In this document: positions 11,182 through 22,240 of the stretch, in pieces
How the letters are laid out: each line of letters begins with the position of its first letter
How positions within the stretch are numbered: position 1 is the stretch's first letter
Assembly (NCBI GenBank): GCA_003222635.1
Contig: QHWQ01000021.1
Location: 1 to 64,000 of the forward strand
Direction of reading: 5' to 3'
Source: Acidobacteriota bacterium
GTDB taxonomy: Bacteria; Acidobacteriota; Vicinamibacteria; Vicinamibacterales; UBA2999
DNA: 64,000 nucleotides
Made by a program: the position numbers and the translations under genes
Notes under the pieces: model-generated
Seen by the model: the letters and a program-made list of their open reading frames with translations, nothing else
What the model was told of the DNA's origin: nothing
The model's database searches: none

Positions 11182-12837
11182 ATGAGAAATCTTCTTATGG
11201 CGATCGTTGCCAGCAGCGTCGCAGCCGCCGCGCAGAGCGCGGCGCCCGGCGCCGATCAAATCAAGACCATGTCGGCGCGCTTCGCGCCGGTCGATCTCAC
11301 GGCGGACGTGAGCAAGCTGCCGGCGAACGAGCGCCAGGCGCTCGCCAAGCTCGTCGAGGCCGCCAAGGTGATGGACACGCTCTTCCTGCGGCAGGTCTGG
11401 GCGGGCAACGAAACGATGCTGCTCGAGCTGCTGCAGGACAGCTCGCCGCTCGGACATGAGCGGCTGCACTACTTCATGCTGAACAAGGGGCCGTGGTCGC
11501 GCCTCGATCGCTTCGACGCGTTCGTTCCCGGCGCGCCGGGCAAACCCGAGCAGGCCAACTTCTATCCGGCGGACGCCACCAAAGAACAGGTCGAGGAGTG
11601 GGTCTCGACGCTGTCCGCGGGACAGAAGACGGCTGCGACCGGCTTCTACTCGACCATCCGCCGCAACGCGGAAGGAAAGTTCATCGCGGTTCCCTACAGC
11701 TACGAATACCAGGGCGAATTGGCGCACGCGGCGGCGCTGCTGCGTGAAGCGGCCGCGCTCACGAGACAGCCGACGCTGAAGACCTTCCTCGAGAAGCGCG
11801 CACAGGCCTTCCTCACCAACGACTACTACGACAGCGACGTCGCGTGGATGGAGCTCGACGCGAGCATCGAGCCGACCATCGGCCCGTACGAGGTCTACGA
11901 GGACGAGTGGTTCAACTACAAGGCGGCGTTCGAGGCGTTCATCACGCTGCGTGACGAGGCGGAGAGCGCGAAGCTCGCGCGCTTCGGCGCGGAGCTGCAG
12001 GAGATCGAGAACAACCTGCCGATCGATCCGAAGTTCCGCAACCCGAAGCTCGGCGCGCTCGCGCCGATCCGCGTCGTCGACGTCGTCTTCTCGGCGGGCG
12101 ACGGCAACCGCGGCGTGCAGACGGCGGCCTACAACCTGCCGAACGACGAGCGCATCACCGCGGAGAAGGGCGCCAAGCGCGTGATGCTGAAGAACACGCA
12201 GGACGCCAAGTTCGCCAAGGTCCTCCTGCCGATCTCGAAGATTGCGCTCGCGCCGAAGGATCACGGGAGCATCGACTTCGATGCCTTCTTCACGCACATC
12301 CTGATGCACGAGCTGATGCACGGCCTCGGCCCGCACAACATCACCGCCGGCGAGCGGCCGTCAACCGTCAGGCAGGAGCTGAAGGAGACCTACAGCACGA
12401 TCGAAGAGGCGAAGGCCGACATCTCCGGCCTCTTTGCGCTGCAGTTCCTCGTCGATCGCGGCAAGCTCGAGAAGAAATACGAGCAGACGATGTACACGAC
12501 GTACCTGGCATCGATGTTCCGCTCGATCCGTTTCGGCCTCAACGAGGCGCACGGCCGCGGCGTCGCCATGCAGCTCAATTACTTCCTCGACAAGGGCGGC
12601 GTCACGGTCGCGCAGGACGGCACGTTCGCCGTCAATCCGGCGCGCATCAAGCAGAACATCATCGACCTCACCCACGACCTGATGACGATGGAGGCGATGG
12701 GGGATTACGCGGCGGCGAAGCAGATGATCGCGACGATGGCTGTGAACAGGCCGCCCACGCAGCGCGTGTTGGATCGTCTGACGAGCGTGCCCGTAGATAT
12801 CGAGCCGAGGTTCGTGACCGCAGCAACGCTCAAATAA
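11182..12837 (+). CDS. Dipeptidyl-peptidase III-like (M49-related) metallopeptidase
   Basis: HELMHGLGPHNI zinc motif followed by EEAKADISGLFALQFL; secreted-like N-terminus. Confidence 0.75.
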   Translation: MRNLLMAIVASSVAAAAQSAAPGADQIKTMSARFAPVDLTADVSKLPANERQALAKLVEAAKVMDTLFLRQVWAGNETMLLELLQDSSPLGHERLHYFMLNKGPWSRLDRFDAFVPGAPGKPEQANFYPADATKEQVEEWVSTLSAGQKTAATGFYSTIRRNAEGKFIAVPYSYEYQGELAHAAALLREAAALTRQPTLKTFLEKRAQAFLTNDYYDSDVAWMELDASIEPTIGPYEVYEDEWFNYKAAFEAFITLRDEAESAKLARFGAELQEIENNLPIDPKFRNPKLGALAPIRVVDVVFSAGDGNRGVQTAAYNLPNDERITAEKGAKRVMLKNTQDAKFAKVLLPISKIALAPKDHGSIDFDAFFTHILMHELMHGLGPHNITAGERPSTVRQELKETYSTIEEAKADISGLFALQFLVDRGKLEKKYEQTMYTTYLASMFRSIRFGLNEAHGRGVAMQLNYFLDKGGVTVAQDGTFAVNPARIKQNIIDLTHDLMTMEAMGDYAAAKQMIATMAVNRPPTQRVLDRLTSVPVDIEPRFVTAATLK

Positions 12838-12852
12838 GCTATTCTTCGCGCC

Positions 12853-14460
12853 ATGAAGCGCGCCATCGCCCTGCTCACGGTCGTCCACCGCTACCTGGGC
12901 CTGGTCTTCTGCCTGATCTTCGCCGTCTGGTTTGCCTCGGGCATCGTCATGGTCTATGCGCGGATGCCGGAGTACGGCGCCGCGGAGCGTCTTGCGCGTC
13001 TGGCGCCGCTCGATGCCGCAGCCATCAAGCTGACGCCCGCGCAAGCGCTCGACCAGGCGGCGCTCGGCGATGCGCCCTCACGCATCCGCATCTCCACGCT
13101 TCGCTCGCGTCCCGTCTACCGGTTCTTCGTGCAAGGAGAGTGGGTGACGCAGTACGCGGACGACGGCAGCGTGCTCGAGCGGCTGACGCCCGACGCCGCG
13201 GTCGACGTCGTGCGCGATGCGTTTCCCGCCGAGCGCGGCACCGCTCGATTCGTGGAGACGCTGCGGCAGCCCGATCAGTGGACGATCGGCATGCGCGCCG
13301 GCGGGCCGCTCCATGTGGTGTCGCTCGGCGATGCGGCGGCGACCAACGTCTACGTCGCGTCGGACACCGGCGAGATCGTCTTGAAGACCGATCGCAGCAG
13401 CCGCTTCTGGGGTTACGCGGGGCCGGTGATGCACTGGTTCTACTTCCGGCCGCTGCGCGTCAAAGGCGAGCTCTGGTACAACCTGATCGTCTACGGCTCG
13501 GCCGCCGGCTGCGTGCTCGCCATCATCGGCCTCATCATCGGGACCTATCGCTACTCGCTCTCCCGTCTGCGCGCGGGCGTCTCGGCGACGCCCTATGTCG
13601 GCTGGCTGCGCTGGCATCACTACGCGGGATTGATCTTCGGCGTCATCACCTTCACGTGGCTGTTCAGCGGCATGCTGTCGATGGAGCCGTGGGGCATCAG
13701 CGCCGATGCGGCGCCGCGCCGCGCGCAGGTTGTTGCCATTCGCGGCGACGGCGTGGATGCCGCGCGCTTCGCGATTGCTCCGCAGCAAGTGCTCGAGACA
13801 TTGCGCATAGAACACGGTCTCGAAGCGCGGGCGGAGCTGACGCGCCGCGCGCATGCGCTCGACCGCGAATCGAACGCGGAGCAGGGAGGACAGTTCGGCG
13901 CCGTCAAGGAGATCGAGCTCATTCAGTTCATGGACGCGCCGTTCTACCGCGCGCAGGATCAGGAGGGACGGACGCTGCTGCTGACCGCGGATCGCGGACC
14001 GGCGCTGAAGGATGGCTTCACCGAACCCGAGCTTCGCGCGGCCGCGGACGCGGCGATGCCCGGCACCGGCGTCCAGGAAGCGGCCTGGCTGACGCGCTAC
14101 GACGGCTACTACTACGATCGCGCGGGCGAGCGGCCGCTGCCGGTGCTGCGCGTCAAATACGCGGATGCGGACGGCAGCTGGCTGTATTTCTCCGCGCGCG
14201 ACGGCGGCGTCGTGCTGCGCGAGACCGCGAGCGTACGGCCCGTCAGATGGCTGTATCACGGCCTCCACAGCCTCGATTTCCCGGGCTTCTACCAGTCCGG
14301 CTGGCTCTGGTACGCCGTCATGATTACGCTTTGCGTCGGCGGACTTCTCCTCAGCATGACGTCCGTCATCATCGGCTGGAGGGTGTTGCGCGGCAGACGG
14401 TCTGAAAAAATGTTCAGGATCTCTTCAGAGGCTCGTCCGGCCGCGTCTGATTACTATTAG
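12853..14460 (+). CDS. PepSY-associated TM domain membrane protein
   Basis: LTVVHRYLGLVFCLIFAVWFASGIVM...GLIIGTYRYSLSRLR...WLRWHHYAGLIFGVITFTWLFSGMLSMEPW. Confidence 0.85.
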   Translation: MKRAIALLTVVHRYLGLVFCLIFAVWFASGIVMVYARMPEYGAAERLARLAPLDAAAIKLTPAQALDQAALGDAPSRIRISTLRSRPVYRFFVQGEWVTQYADDGSVLERLTPDAAVDVVRDAFPAERGTARFVETLRQPDQWTIGMRAGGPLHVVSLGDAAATNVYVASDTGEIVLKTDRSSRFWGYAGPVMHWFYFRPLRVKGELWYNLIVYGSAAGCVLAIIGLIIGTYRYSLSRLRAGVSATPYVGWLRWHHYAGLIFGVITFTWLFSGMLSMEPWGISADAAPRRAQVVAIRGDGVDAARFAIAPQQVLETLRIEHGLEARAELTRRAHALDRESNAEQGGQFGAVKEIELIQFMDAPFYRAQDQEGRTLLLTADRGPALKDGFTEPELRAAADAAMPGTGVQEAAWLTRYDGYYYDRAGERPLPVLRVKYADADGSWLYFSARDGGVVLRETASVRPVRWLYHGLHSLDFPGFYQSGWLWYAVMITLCVGGLLLSMTSVIIGWRVLRGRRSEKMFRISSEARPAASDYY

Positions 14461-14467
14461 GGGGCCG

Positions 14468-14860
14468 ATGAAACACCTTGCGACGACCGTGCTGCTGACC
14501 GGCGCACTGCTGTGCGGCGGGCGGGCGTACGCGCATCATTCCTTCGGCGCGACCTACGACAAGACGCAGACCTCCGTCGAAGGCGAGGTGCTGCAGTTCG
14601 TCTATCGCAACCCGCACGCGCTGCTGCAGATCATGGCGCCGGACTCCAACCGGCAGATGCAGCGGTGGACGGTCGAGTGGGAAGCGCGCGGGCAGCTCGA
14701 CCACCAGGGCGTGACCAGCATGACGCTGAAGCCAGGCGATCGCGTGGTCGTCACCGGCAATCCGGGAAAGAACCCGGCGGATCACTGGCTGCGCGCGATG
14801 ACGATCGTCCGTCCGAAGGACGGATGGAAGTGGTCGATTAACGGCGCCTCAATGCGGTAG
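14468..14860 (+). CDS. DUF6152-like small secreted protein
   Basis: HHSFGATYDKTQTSVEGEVLQFVYRNPHALLQ...WTVEWE. Confidence 0.75.
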   Translation: MKHLATTVLLTGALLCGGRAYAHHSFGATYDKTQTSVEGEVLQFVYRNPHALLQIMAPDSNRQMQRWTVEWEARGQLDHQGVTSMTLKPGDRVVVTGNPGKNPADHWLRAMTIVRPKDGWKWSINGASMR

Positions 14861-16060
14861 CGCCGCGACCGCGGTCTTCACGCCGCCAGCCCCGCCGTTT
14901 TCCGGCGTATCCACCCAGGCGAACACCAGCTCGTTTCCCGCGCGCACCATGCGCGGCACGCCGCCCACGCGGCCGCTGCCCGCGGCGCCGGCAACGGTGA
15001 TCGGCGCCGACTTCGCGCCAGATGCGTCGATGTGCCGGATGCGGAACGTGGATCGCTGATTCGCGAACTCGATCCACGACGCGACCGCGCTGCCGTCGTC
15101 GAGCATCTCGATATCGACCTTGCCCATCGACGCGGCGTCATCCAGGCGAATGGGCTGACCAAACGTGCGGCCGGCGTCCTTCGAGAAGGCCGCCCACGCC
15201 TGCCCCTGATCGTTCTTCGCGGTGAACCACGCAGCGGCAACGTTGTTCTCCTGTGCGGTAATGGCGGGACCATTCACCGGGCACGCATGAATCTGCCAGC
15301 CGTCGTTGTGGACCGGCGTGCCGGCCGTCCATGCGCCCTTCTCGTAGCGCGTCACGTAGATGTCGCGAGTCTCGTCGTCCGTGCGGTTGCGGTAGATCGC
15401 GATCGGACCGTCCGTGGTCACGGCGACGTTCATCGTGCAGCAGTCGCAGACCTTCTCGTCGATCGCGCGATCAGAGACCTGCGTCCACGCCGCGTTGTAC
15501 GCGCCGTAGCGCAGCGTCATCGGACCATGCTCGCGATCCTTCACGGTGAGGCGGCCATCGAGATACACGACGCCGAGGTTGCCGTTGGCCAGCTCGAACA
15601 GGGTCGCGAACGCGTGCTGCGTGATGGTGCCGTCGTGATGCGGCAGAAACGACTTCGACCAGGTCTTGCCGTTGTCCTTCGAGTAGACGAGCCGAAGGTT
15701 CGACGCTTCGAACTCGTCGCTGCTGCTCTGCATCCAGTCGCCGACGAGCGTGCCGTTCGAGAGGCGCAGCACCGACGGCGTGTCGGCTTCGGTGATGAAC
15801 CAGTCTTCGCCGGAGGCGACCTTCACGGGCGCCGACCAGCCCGTGGCGGTGCGCTCCGCGAACTTCAGCGTCGGCTCGTCGCCGCTTTCGATCCAGCTCG
15901 CGAGCGCGCCGCGCTTCGAGATCGTCAGTTGCACGCCGTTGGCGCCTTTTTCGGCGCCGAGCTCGACGGGCTGAATTTTCAGAGCCCACGGCTGGGGCGC
16001 CTGCGCAGCCGCCGCGATTGCCATGGCCAGGACAGCAGTAAGAACTATGGTCGAGCGCAT
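14849..16060 (-). CDS. Sialidase/BNR-repeat beta-propeller exported protein
   Basis: Signal peptide; YSKDNGKTWSKSFLPHHDG, FSKDAGRTFGQPIRLDD Asp-box-like repeats. Confidence 0.75.
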   Translation of the reverse strand: MRSTIVLTAVLAMAIAAAAQAPQPWALKIQPVELGAEKGANGVQLTISKRGALASWIESGDEPTLKFAERTATGWSAPVKVASGEDWFITEADTPSVLRLSNGTLVGDWMQSSSDEFEASNLRLVYSKDNGKTWSKSFLPHHDGTITQHAFATLFELANGNLGVVYLDGRLTVKDREHGPMTLRYGAYNAAWTQVSDRAIDEKVCDCCTMNVAVTTDGPIAIYRNRTDDETRDIYVTRYEKGAWTAGTPVHNDGWQIHACPVNGPAITAQENNVAAAWFTAKNDQGQAWAAFSKDAGRTFGQPIRLDDAASMGKVDIEMLDDGSAVASWIEFANQRSTFRIRHIDASGAKSAPITVAGAAGSGRVGGVPRMVRAGNELVFAWVDTPENGGAGGVKTAVAALPH

Positions 16061-16101
16061 GGGCGAAGCATAACAGACCCGGAATGGCCCTTGCGACCGA
16101 A

Positions 16102-16202
16102 GGTCCGGCTAAAGCCGGACCCTACCGACGATCCCCAGCCGGATGCAGACCGCGGCGTGGATCCGGAATGGAACACCGGTAGCGTCCGCCTTCAGCGGAC
16201 CT
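16102..16202. repeat. Intergenic REP-like palindrome pair
   Basis: GGTCCGGCTAAAGCCGGACCCTACC (16102-16126) and GGTAGCGTCCGCCTTCAGCGGACCT (16178-16202). Confidence 0.85.
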
Positions 16203-16214
16203 GAGGGGATACGT

Positions 16215-16421
16215 ATGAGAAGCAGAGCCTGGGCGTGGTTGATTGCCATCGTGGCGCTCGTGCTCGCGGTGTGCCCGCTGGTGGCGATGTCGGGCGTGCT
16301 CGGCCTGACGCCAATGAGCATTGCGACCGCCAACATCCTGTGGATCGCCGCGATCGTGCTGACGATCGTGTCGTTCGCGATGTCGCTGCGCCAGGGATTA
16401 CGAACGCGGAGGCGCGTGTAG
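16215..16421 (+). CDS. Small two-TM hypothetical protein
   Basis: MRSRAWAWLIAIVALVLAVCPLVAMSGV...NILWIAAIVLTIVSFAMSLRQG. Confidence 0.5.
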   Translation: MRSRAWAWLIAIVALVLAVCPLVAMSGVLGLTPMSIATANILWIAAIVLTIVSFAMSLRQGLRTRRRV

Positions 16422-16458
16422 CGTAGAGGCAGACCTCGAGGGCCGGCCATGCCCGCGC

Positions 16459-17478
16459 TTACGCGGCCGCGCGGACCAGGACGCGCCCCAGCGCGGCTGC
16501 CGCGTCGGGATCGAACTGCGATCCGCTGCAGCGCTCGATTTCAGCCACCGCCATCGCGGGCGGCATCGCCGGCCGCTGCGTATGCGGGTGCGTCATCGAA
16601 TCGTAGGAATCCGCGATCGTCAGGATGCGTGCACCGAGCGGAATGTCGGTGCCCTTCAGCCGGTTCGGATAGCCGGAGCCGTCGAACGCCTCGTGATGCG
16701 CCAGAACGATCTCCGCCGCGCGCTCCAATCGAGGGAGCTTCCTGACCAGGTCGTAGCCAACCTGCGGATGCGTGCGCATCACGTCCCACTCGGCGTCCGT
16801 CAGCGGCGCCGGCTTGCAGAGAATTTCGGAGGGCATGTCGATCTTGCCGACGTCGTGCAGCATCGCGCCGAACTCGAGACCGTCCACTTCCTCGTTCGAA
16901 CACCCGAGCTCGTCGGCGACGGCGATGGCCAGGCCGGTGACGCGCGTCGAGTGGCGGCGGCCATCCTTCTCGTGCATCTGCAGCATCGCCAGCAGGCTGT
17001 CGGCCGCCGCGTACGCCGTCGTCTGCGCGCCCGCCAGCGTCGCGGCGACGGCGGCCCGCCGCGTGCGCATCTTTGCCTGCAGCGCGCAGTGCAGCTCCGC
17101 GTCGCCGACGCTGGCGCGGTGCCAGTCGAGCCCGAGCGCCAGCGCTTCGCGCAGGCGCGTGCTGTCGAACGGCTTCAAGAGGTAATCGACGACGTCGTTG
17201 CTCAGCGTGGAGACGGCGACATCGGCATCGTCGACCGAGGTCGACATAATGACGGCAGTTGTCGGATACCGCTCACGAATGCGCGCCGCCAGCCAGACAC
17301 CGTTCTGTCCCGGCATGTTCACATCGCACAGCGCGACGTCCGCGGGCGTCTCGTCGAGATGTTCGAGCGCGGCTTCCGCCGAGTCGGCTTCGTACGCGCA
17401 ATAACCGAAACGGTTCACCCATGCCGCCAGCATGGGTCTCAGTGAAATGTCGTCGTCGACAACGAGCACTGAATGCAT
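16459..17478 (-). CDS. Response regulator with HD-type (HD-GYP-like) output domain
   Basis: [20 protein letters not shown]...[56 protein letters not shown]. Confidence 0.92.
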   Translation of the reverse strand: MHSVLVVDDDISLRPMLAAWVNRFGYCAYEADSAEAALEHLDETPADVALCDVNMPGQNGVWLAARIRERYPTTAVIMSTSVDDADVAVSTLSNDVVDYLLKPFDSTRLREALALGLDWHRASVGDAELHCALQAKMRTRRAAVAATLAGAQTTAYAAADSLLAMLQMHEKDGRRHSTRVTGLAIAVADELGCSNEEVDGLEFGAMLHDVGKIDMPSEILCKPAPLTDAEWDVMRTHPQVGYDLVRKLPRLERAAEIVLAHHEAFDGSGYPNRLKGTDIPLGARILTIADSYDSMTHPHTQRPAMPPAMAVAEIERCSGSQFDPDAAAALGRVLVRAAA

Positions 17479-17587
17479 GAGCGAAGGGTCCAAGGGGGGC
17501 ACCTTATCCTTAGATGGTAGAGACCATGCGTGCAGCAATCAACGGAGAAGTGACGTATCGATGAGCTCGGCACCATATACTGCAGAG

Positions 17588-19423
17588 ATGTCCGTTCACC
17601 CGAAGACGCGGCAGATCGCGAACCCGCTGCGCCGCAACGTCGCGATCATCGCGCACGTCGATCATGGAAAGACAACGCTCGTGGATGCCCTTCTCAAACA
17701 GAGTGGTGCGTTCCGCGCGATACATCACGAGGTCGCGGAGCGGATCATGGACAACACCGACCTCGAGCGTGAGCGCAGAATTACGATTCTGGCGAAGAAC
17801 ACGGCCGTTCATTACCAGGATTTGCTCATCAACATCGTCGATACGCCGGGCCATGCCGACTTCGGCGGCGAGGTCGAGCGCACGCTGTCGATGGTCGACG
17901 GCGTGATGCTGCTCGTCGATGCGTCGGAAGGCCCGCTGCCGCAGACGAGGTTCGTGCTGCGCAAGGCGCTCGAGCGCGGGCTGCCGCCGATCGTCGTGCT
18001 CAACAAGATCGACCGTGCGGACGCGCGGCCAAAGGAAGTGCTCAACGAGGTCTACGACCTGTTCATCGATCTCGACGCGACGGAAGACCAGATCGAATTT
18101 CCGGTGCTCTACACGAACGCGCGCGCCGGTGTGGCGTCGACTGAAGTCGGGGTCGGCGGCGAGAGCCTGCAGCCGCTCTTCGAGGCGATCGTCGAGCACG
18201 TGCCGCCGCCGCGCGGCAACCCAGAGGCAGCGCTGCAGATTCTGGTCGCCAATCTCGACTCGAGCGATTACCTGGGGCGCATCGCCATCGGGCGCATCTT
18301 CAACGGCACGGTGAATCTCAATGACCCGGTCGCGGTGTTGAAGCTCGGAGGCGCAACCGAGCAGACGCGCATCACGAAGCTGTTCGCGTTCGACGGCCTG
18401 AAGCGCATCGAAGTGGAGCGCGCGACGGCTGGCGACATCGTCTGCCTGGCGGGCATCGAGGACATCACCATCGGCGAGACGATCGCCTCGGTGGAGAATC
18501 CGATCGCGATTCCTCCGATTGCGGTCGACGAGCCGACGGTGTCGATGATCTTCGGGGTCAATACGTCGCCGATGGCCGGACGCGACGGGCAGTACGTGAC
18601 GTCGCGCAACCTCCGCGAGCGTCTCGCGAAGGAGCTCCTCGGCAACGTGTCGCTGCGCGTGGAGGATACCGACACGCCGGAGCAGATGAAGGTCATCGGC
18701 CGCGGCGAGCTGCAGCTGTCGATTCTCATCGAGATGATGCGGCGAGAAGGCTACGAGGTGCAGGTGTCGCGGCCGGAGATCGTCACGAAAGAGATCAACG
18801 GCGTGAAGATGGAGCCGGTCGAAGATCTGGTCATCGACGTGCCCGAGGAGTTTCAGGGCGTCGTCATCGCGCAGGCGGGCACGCGGCGCGGTGTGCCGAC
18901 GAAGATGGTGAACCACGGCAGCGGGCGCGTGCGGCTCGAGTTCCGCATCCCCGCGCGCGGACTGATTGGATTCCGGTCCCAGTTCCTCACCGACACCAAG
19001 GGGACGGGCATCATGAATCACATCTTCGCGGGATGGGAGCCGTGGCACGGCGCGATTCCGGCGCGGACCACCGGCGCGCTCGTCGCCGATCGCGCGGGCA
19101 TCGCGACCCCCTACGCGATCTGGAACCTCCAGGAGCGCGGCGAGATCCTCATCGAGCCGCAGACGCCGGTCTACGAAGGGATGATCATCGGCGAGAACGC
19201 GCGGCAGCGCGACATGGACGTCAACGTCACGAAGGAAAAGAAGCAGACGAACATGCGCGCCTCGACCGCCGACGAGGCGATTCGCATCGTCCCGCCCCGT
19301 CTGCTCAGCCTCGAGCAGTCGATCGAGTTCATCAACGACGATGAATTGGTCGAGGTGACGCCGAAGACGATCCGGCTGCGGAAGAAGATCCTGGCCGCCA
19401 ATCAGCGGCCAAGACCTGAGTAG
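17588..19423 (+). CDS. typA: Translational GTPase BipA/TypA
   Basis: [51 protein letters not shown]; TypA C-terminal domain. An earlier start at 17561 is possible. Confidence 0.97.
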   Translation: MSVHPKTRQIANPLRRNVAIIAHVDHGKTTLVDALLKQSGAFRAIHHEVAERIMDNTDLERERRITILAKNTAVHYQDLLINIVDTPGHADFGGEVERTLSMVDGVMLLVDASEGPLPQTRFVLRKALERGLPPIVVLNKIDRADARPKEVLNEVYDLFIDLDATEDQIEFPVLYTNARAGVASTEVGVGGESLQPLFEAIVEHVPPPRGNPEAALQILVANLDSSDYLGRIAIGRIFNGTVNLNDPVAVLKLGGATEQTRITKLFAFDGLKRIEVERATAGDIVCLAGIEDITIGETIASVENPIAIPPIAVDEPTVSMIFGVNTSPMAGRDGQYVTSRNLRERLAKELLGNVSLRVEDTDTPEQMKVIGRGELQLSILIEMMRREGYEVQVSRPEIVTKEINGVKMEPVEDLVIDVPEEFQGVVIAQAGTRRGVPTKMVNHGSGRVRLEFRIPARGLIGFRSQFLTDTKGTGIMNHIFAGWEPWHGAIPARTTGALVADRAGIATPYAIWNLQERGEILIEPQTPVYEGMIIGENARQRDMDVNVTKEKKQTNMRASTADEAIRIVPPRLLSLEQSIEFINDDELVEVTPKTIRLRKKILAANQRPRPE

Positions 19424-19426
19424 CGT

Positions 19427-19675
19427 TTACTGGCCCTTCTTGACGGCGTTGCCTTCGCCGCCGTAGCCCATGTCGATCGAGGTGGCGCCGTGGCCGTCCT
19501 CATTGATGTCGCCCGGGGTCCGCAGGACCTCGCCATCCCGTTCGCCCAGCGCCCGGGCGCGGCGTGCCGCGACCTCATCCGGGTCGTTGGTGGCGCGAAT
19601 GTCGTCTGGCGACTGCGGCACCGGCGCGTCGGCGATGCCGAGCGGGTCGTCCAGCGGCAGCTTGTCCTTCTTCAT
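19427..19675 (-). CDS. Small acidic hypothetical protein
   Basis: 82 codons, MKKDKLPLDDPLGIADAPVPQSPDDIRATNDPDEVAARRARALGERDGEV. Confidence 0.5.
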   Translation of the reverse strand: MKKDKLPLDDPLGIADAPVPQSPDDIRATNDPDEVAARRARALGERDGEVLRTPGDINEDGHGATSIDMGYGGEGNAVKKGQ

Positions 19676-19827
19676 GAGTTCGCCTCCACCCTCTTCGAGG
19701 CAAGCCGGGTGCCACCCTGTGCAGATCCGTGAGCGGGATGTCCTAAGAGTCCGCTGGCGTTGGACTTCTGGCGTTTGCTCTGCTGTGCAGTCGCGCGCCC
19801 ATCTGCCGATAAGGAGGTCAACCCTAA

Positions 19828-20868
<1,041 letters not shown>

Positions 20869-20875
20869 TTTTTTG

Positions 20876-21259
20876 GTTAGTAGTTGGTAGTTCGTGGTTG
20901 GTGGTTGCGGGCAACGCGATCACGGGCCGCAGAGACGCAGAGGATCGAATGATTCTTGCGTCTCTTCTTTTTTTGGGGTCGCTTGAAAGACTCGATCCGT
21001 GCGATTGGTCCGCTGTGCCCTTCCTGTTCGGCGCAGGTTCCATGGTCAGAGGTCAGCGCCGGCCGGTACCGCTCTTTGTTCAACAGTGTTTTTCGGGCGA
21101 CCTTGCGGAGACTTGTGCCGCCGACCTTGACATTGTTCGGAGACGAAATCATCAAGCTGCGACCTTGAGCCGCTCTGAGTCTCTGCGTCTCTGCGGCTCG
21201 TGACGTCGAACCCCCGAACCCTCGAACCGACTACCAACTACCAACTACCAACTACCAAC
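20876..21259. repeat. Putative MITE-like element with two nested inverted-repeat pairs, filling the mreB-ferredoxin intergenic space
   Basis: Outer TAGTTGGTAGTTCG.../...CTACCAACTACCAACTACCAAC; inner CACGGGCCGCAGAGACGCAGAG (20921-20942) vs CTCTGCGTCTCTGCGGCTCGTG (21181-21202), 21 of 22 bases complementary. Confidence 0.7.
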
Positions 21260-21263
21260 CCAC

Positions 21264-21614
21264 CTAGATCCACTCCGGCGGCGGCTGGATAGTCGGCTCG
21301 GGAGTCTTCCCGGGATCCGGCCGCCCGCTTCCTTCCAATCGACTGATCGCGCGGACGGTCATGTCGTGGTCGCACTCGATCTGGCATGACAGACGGACGC
21401 CGGTAAGCCCGCGCTCTTCGAGTCGTGTCTTCTCGGCTTTGGTCATCCGCTGCGGTTCGCCGTCGATGAACTCGATGCGGCAGGTCGTGCAGCGCGCGTT
21501 GCCGCCGCACGCGTGCAGGATGTCGACGTGCGCATCCTGCTCGATGGCAAGCACGAGGCGCTTGCCGTTTTCCACATCAACTGGTGTGAAGCCTTCGACG
21601 GTCAGTGTCGGCAT
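21264..21614 (-). CDS. 2Fe-2S ferredoxin
   Basis: CGGNARCTTCRIEFIDG ... LSCQIECDHDMTV. Confidence 0.9.
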   Translation of the reverse strand: MPTLTVEGFTPVDVENGKRLVLAIEQDAHVDILHACGGNARCTTCRIEFIDGEPQRMTKAEKTRLEERGLTGVRLSCQIECDHDMTVRAISRLEGSGRPDPGKTPEPTIQPPPEWI

Positions 21615-21639
21615 AGAGGCGCTATGTTAACGTATCGAT

Positions 21640-22173
21640 TTGATCATGGCCGACGCGCCCGACCTGCCCGACCTCCCGCGACCGTCCCAGCTCTGGAAGC
21701 AACTCAGCGCCGAGAAGAAGCGCCTCGCCGCGGATTCGTTCTGGCGTGACGACCACGCGACCGCCGAGCAGGCGGAAGCGATCAACCTCATCGCGCAGCG
21801 CATCAAGTTCCGCGTGAAGAGCGTCGTGGCGATGCCCGTCGAGAAGAAGTCGCACTACGTGCTGGCCATGCCCGCGATCTCGGAGACGATGGCCGCGCGA
21901 ATGCTCGTCGCGTATCACCTGGCGCACCAGCGGCCGATGATGGGCGCGTTTCTCGACGCGCTCGGCATCGCGCACGAGGAGGGCATCATCGCCGAAGACG
22001 AGGTGCAGCCGCCCTCACCTGATGCGCTGAAGAAAGCCGCGAAGTCGATCGCGGCGTCCTATCCTTCGGAAGACGTGTCCTTATACCTCTCTACTCTCGT
22101 CTGGCAGGACCCGGAGACCTGGGGTCCTCTCGCTGATCTTCCCGAAACCAAGTCCGTAGTTGGTAGTTCGTAG
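21640..22173 (+). CDS. Conserved hypothetical protein
   Basis: 177-codon ORF; last codons (KSVVGSS stop) are encoded by the TAGTTGG repeat. Confidence 0.6.
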   Translation: MIMADAPDLPDLPRPSQLWKQLSAEKKRLAADSFWRDDHATAEQAEAINLIAQRIKFRVKSVVAMPVEKKSHYVLAMPAISETMAARMLVAYHLAHQRPMMGAFLDALGIAHEEGIIAEDEVQPPSPDALKKAAKSIAASYPSEDVSLYLSTLVWQDPETWGPLADLPETKSVVGSS

Positions 22174-22233
22174 TTGGTAGTCAGTCGTTGATAGTTGTCG
22201 CGACGAACTACCAACCACCAGCTACCAACTCAC
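22153..22233. repeat. TAGTTGG/CCAACTA inverted repeat pair between genes
   Basis: GTAGTTGGTAGTTCGTAGTTGGTAG ... CGAACTACCAACCACCAGCTACCAAC. Confidence 0.75.
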
Positions 22234-22240
22234 AAAAAAC

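Noticed and set aside
15032-16204. 390-aa plus-strand ORF opposite the sialidase-like gene
   Set aside because: Antisense of a gene with Asp-box repeats and a signal peptide; its tail (RLKPDPT) is just the REP palindrome.
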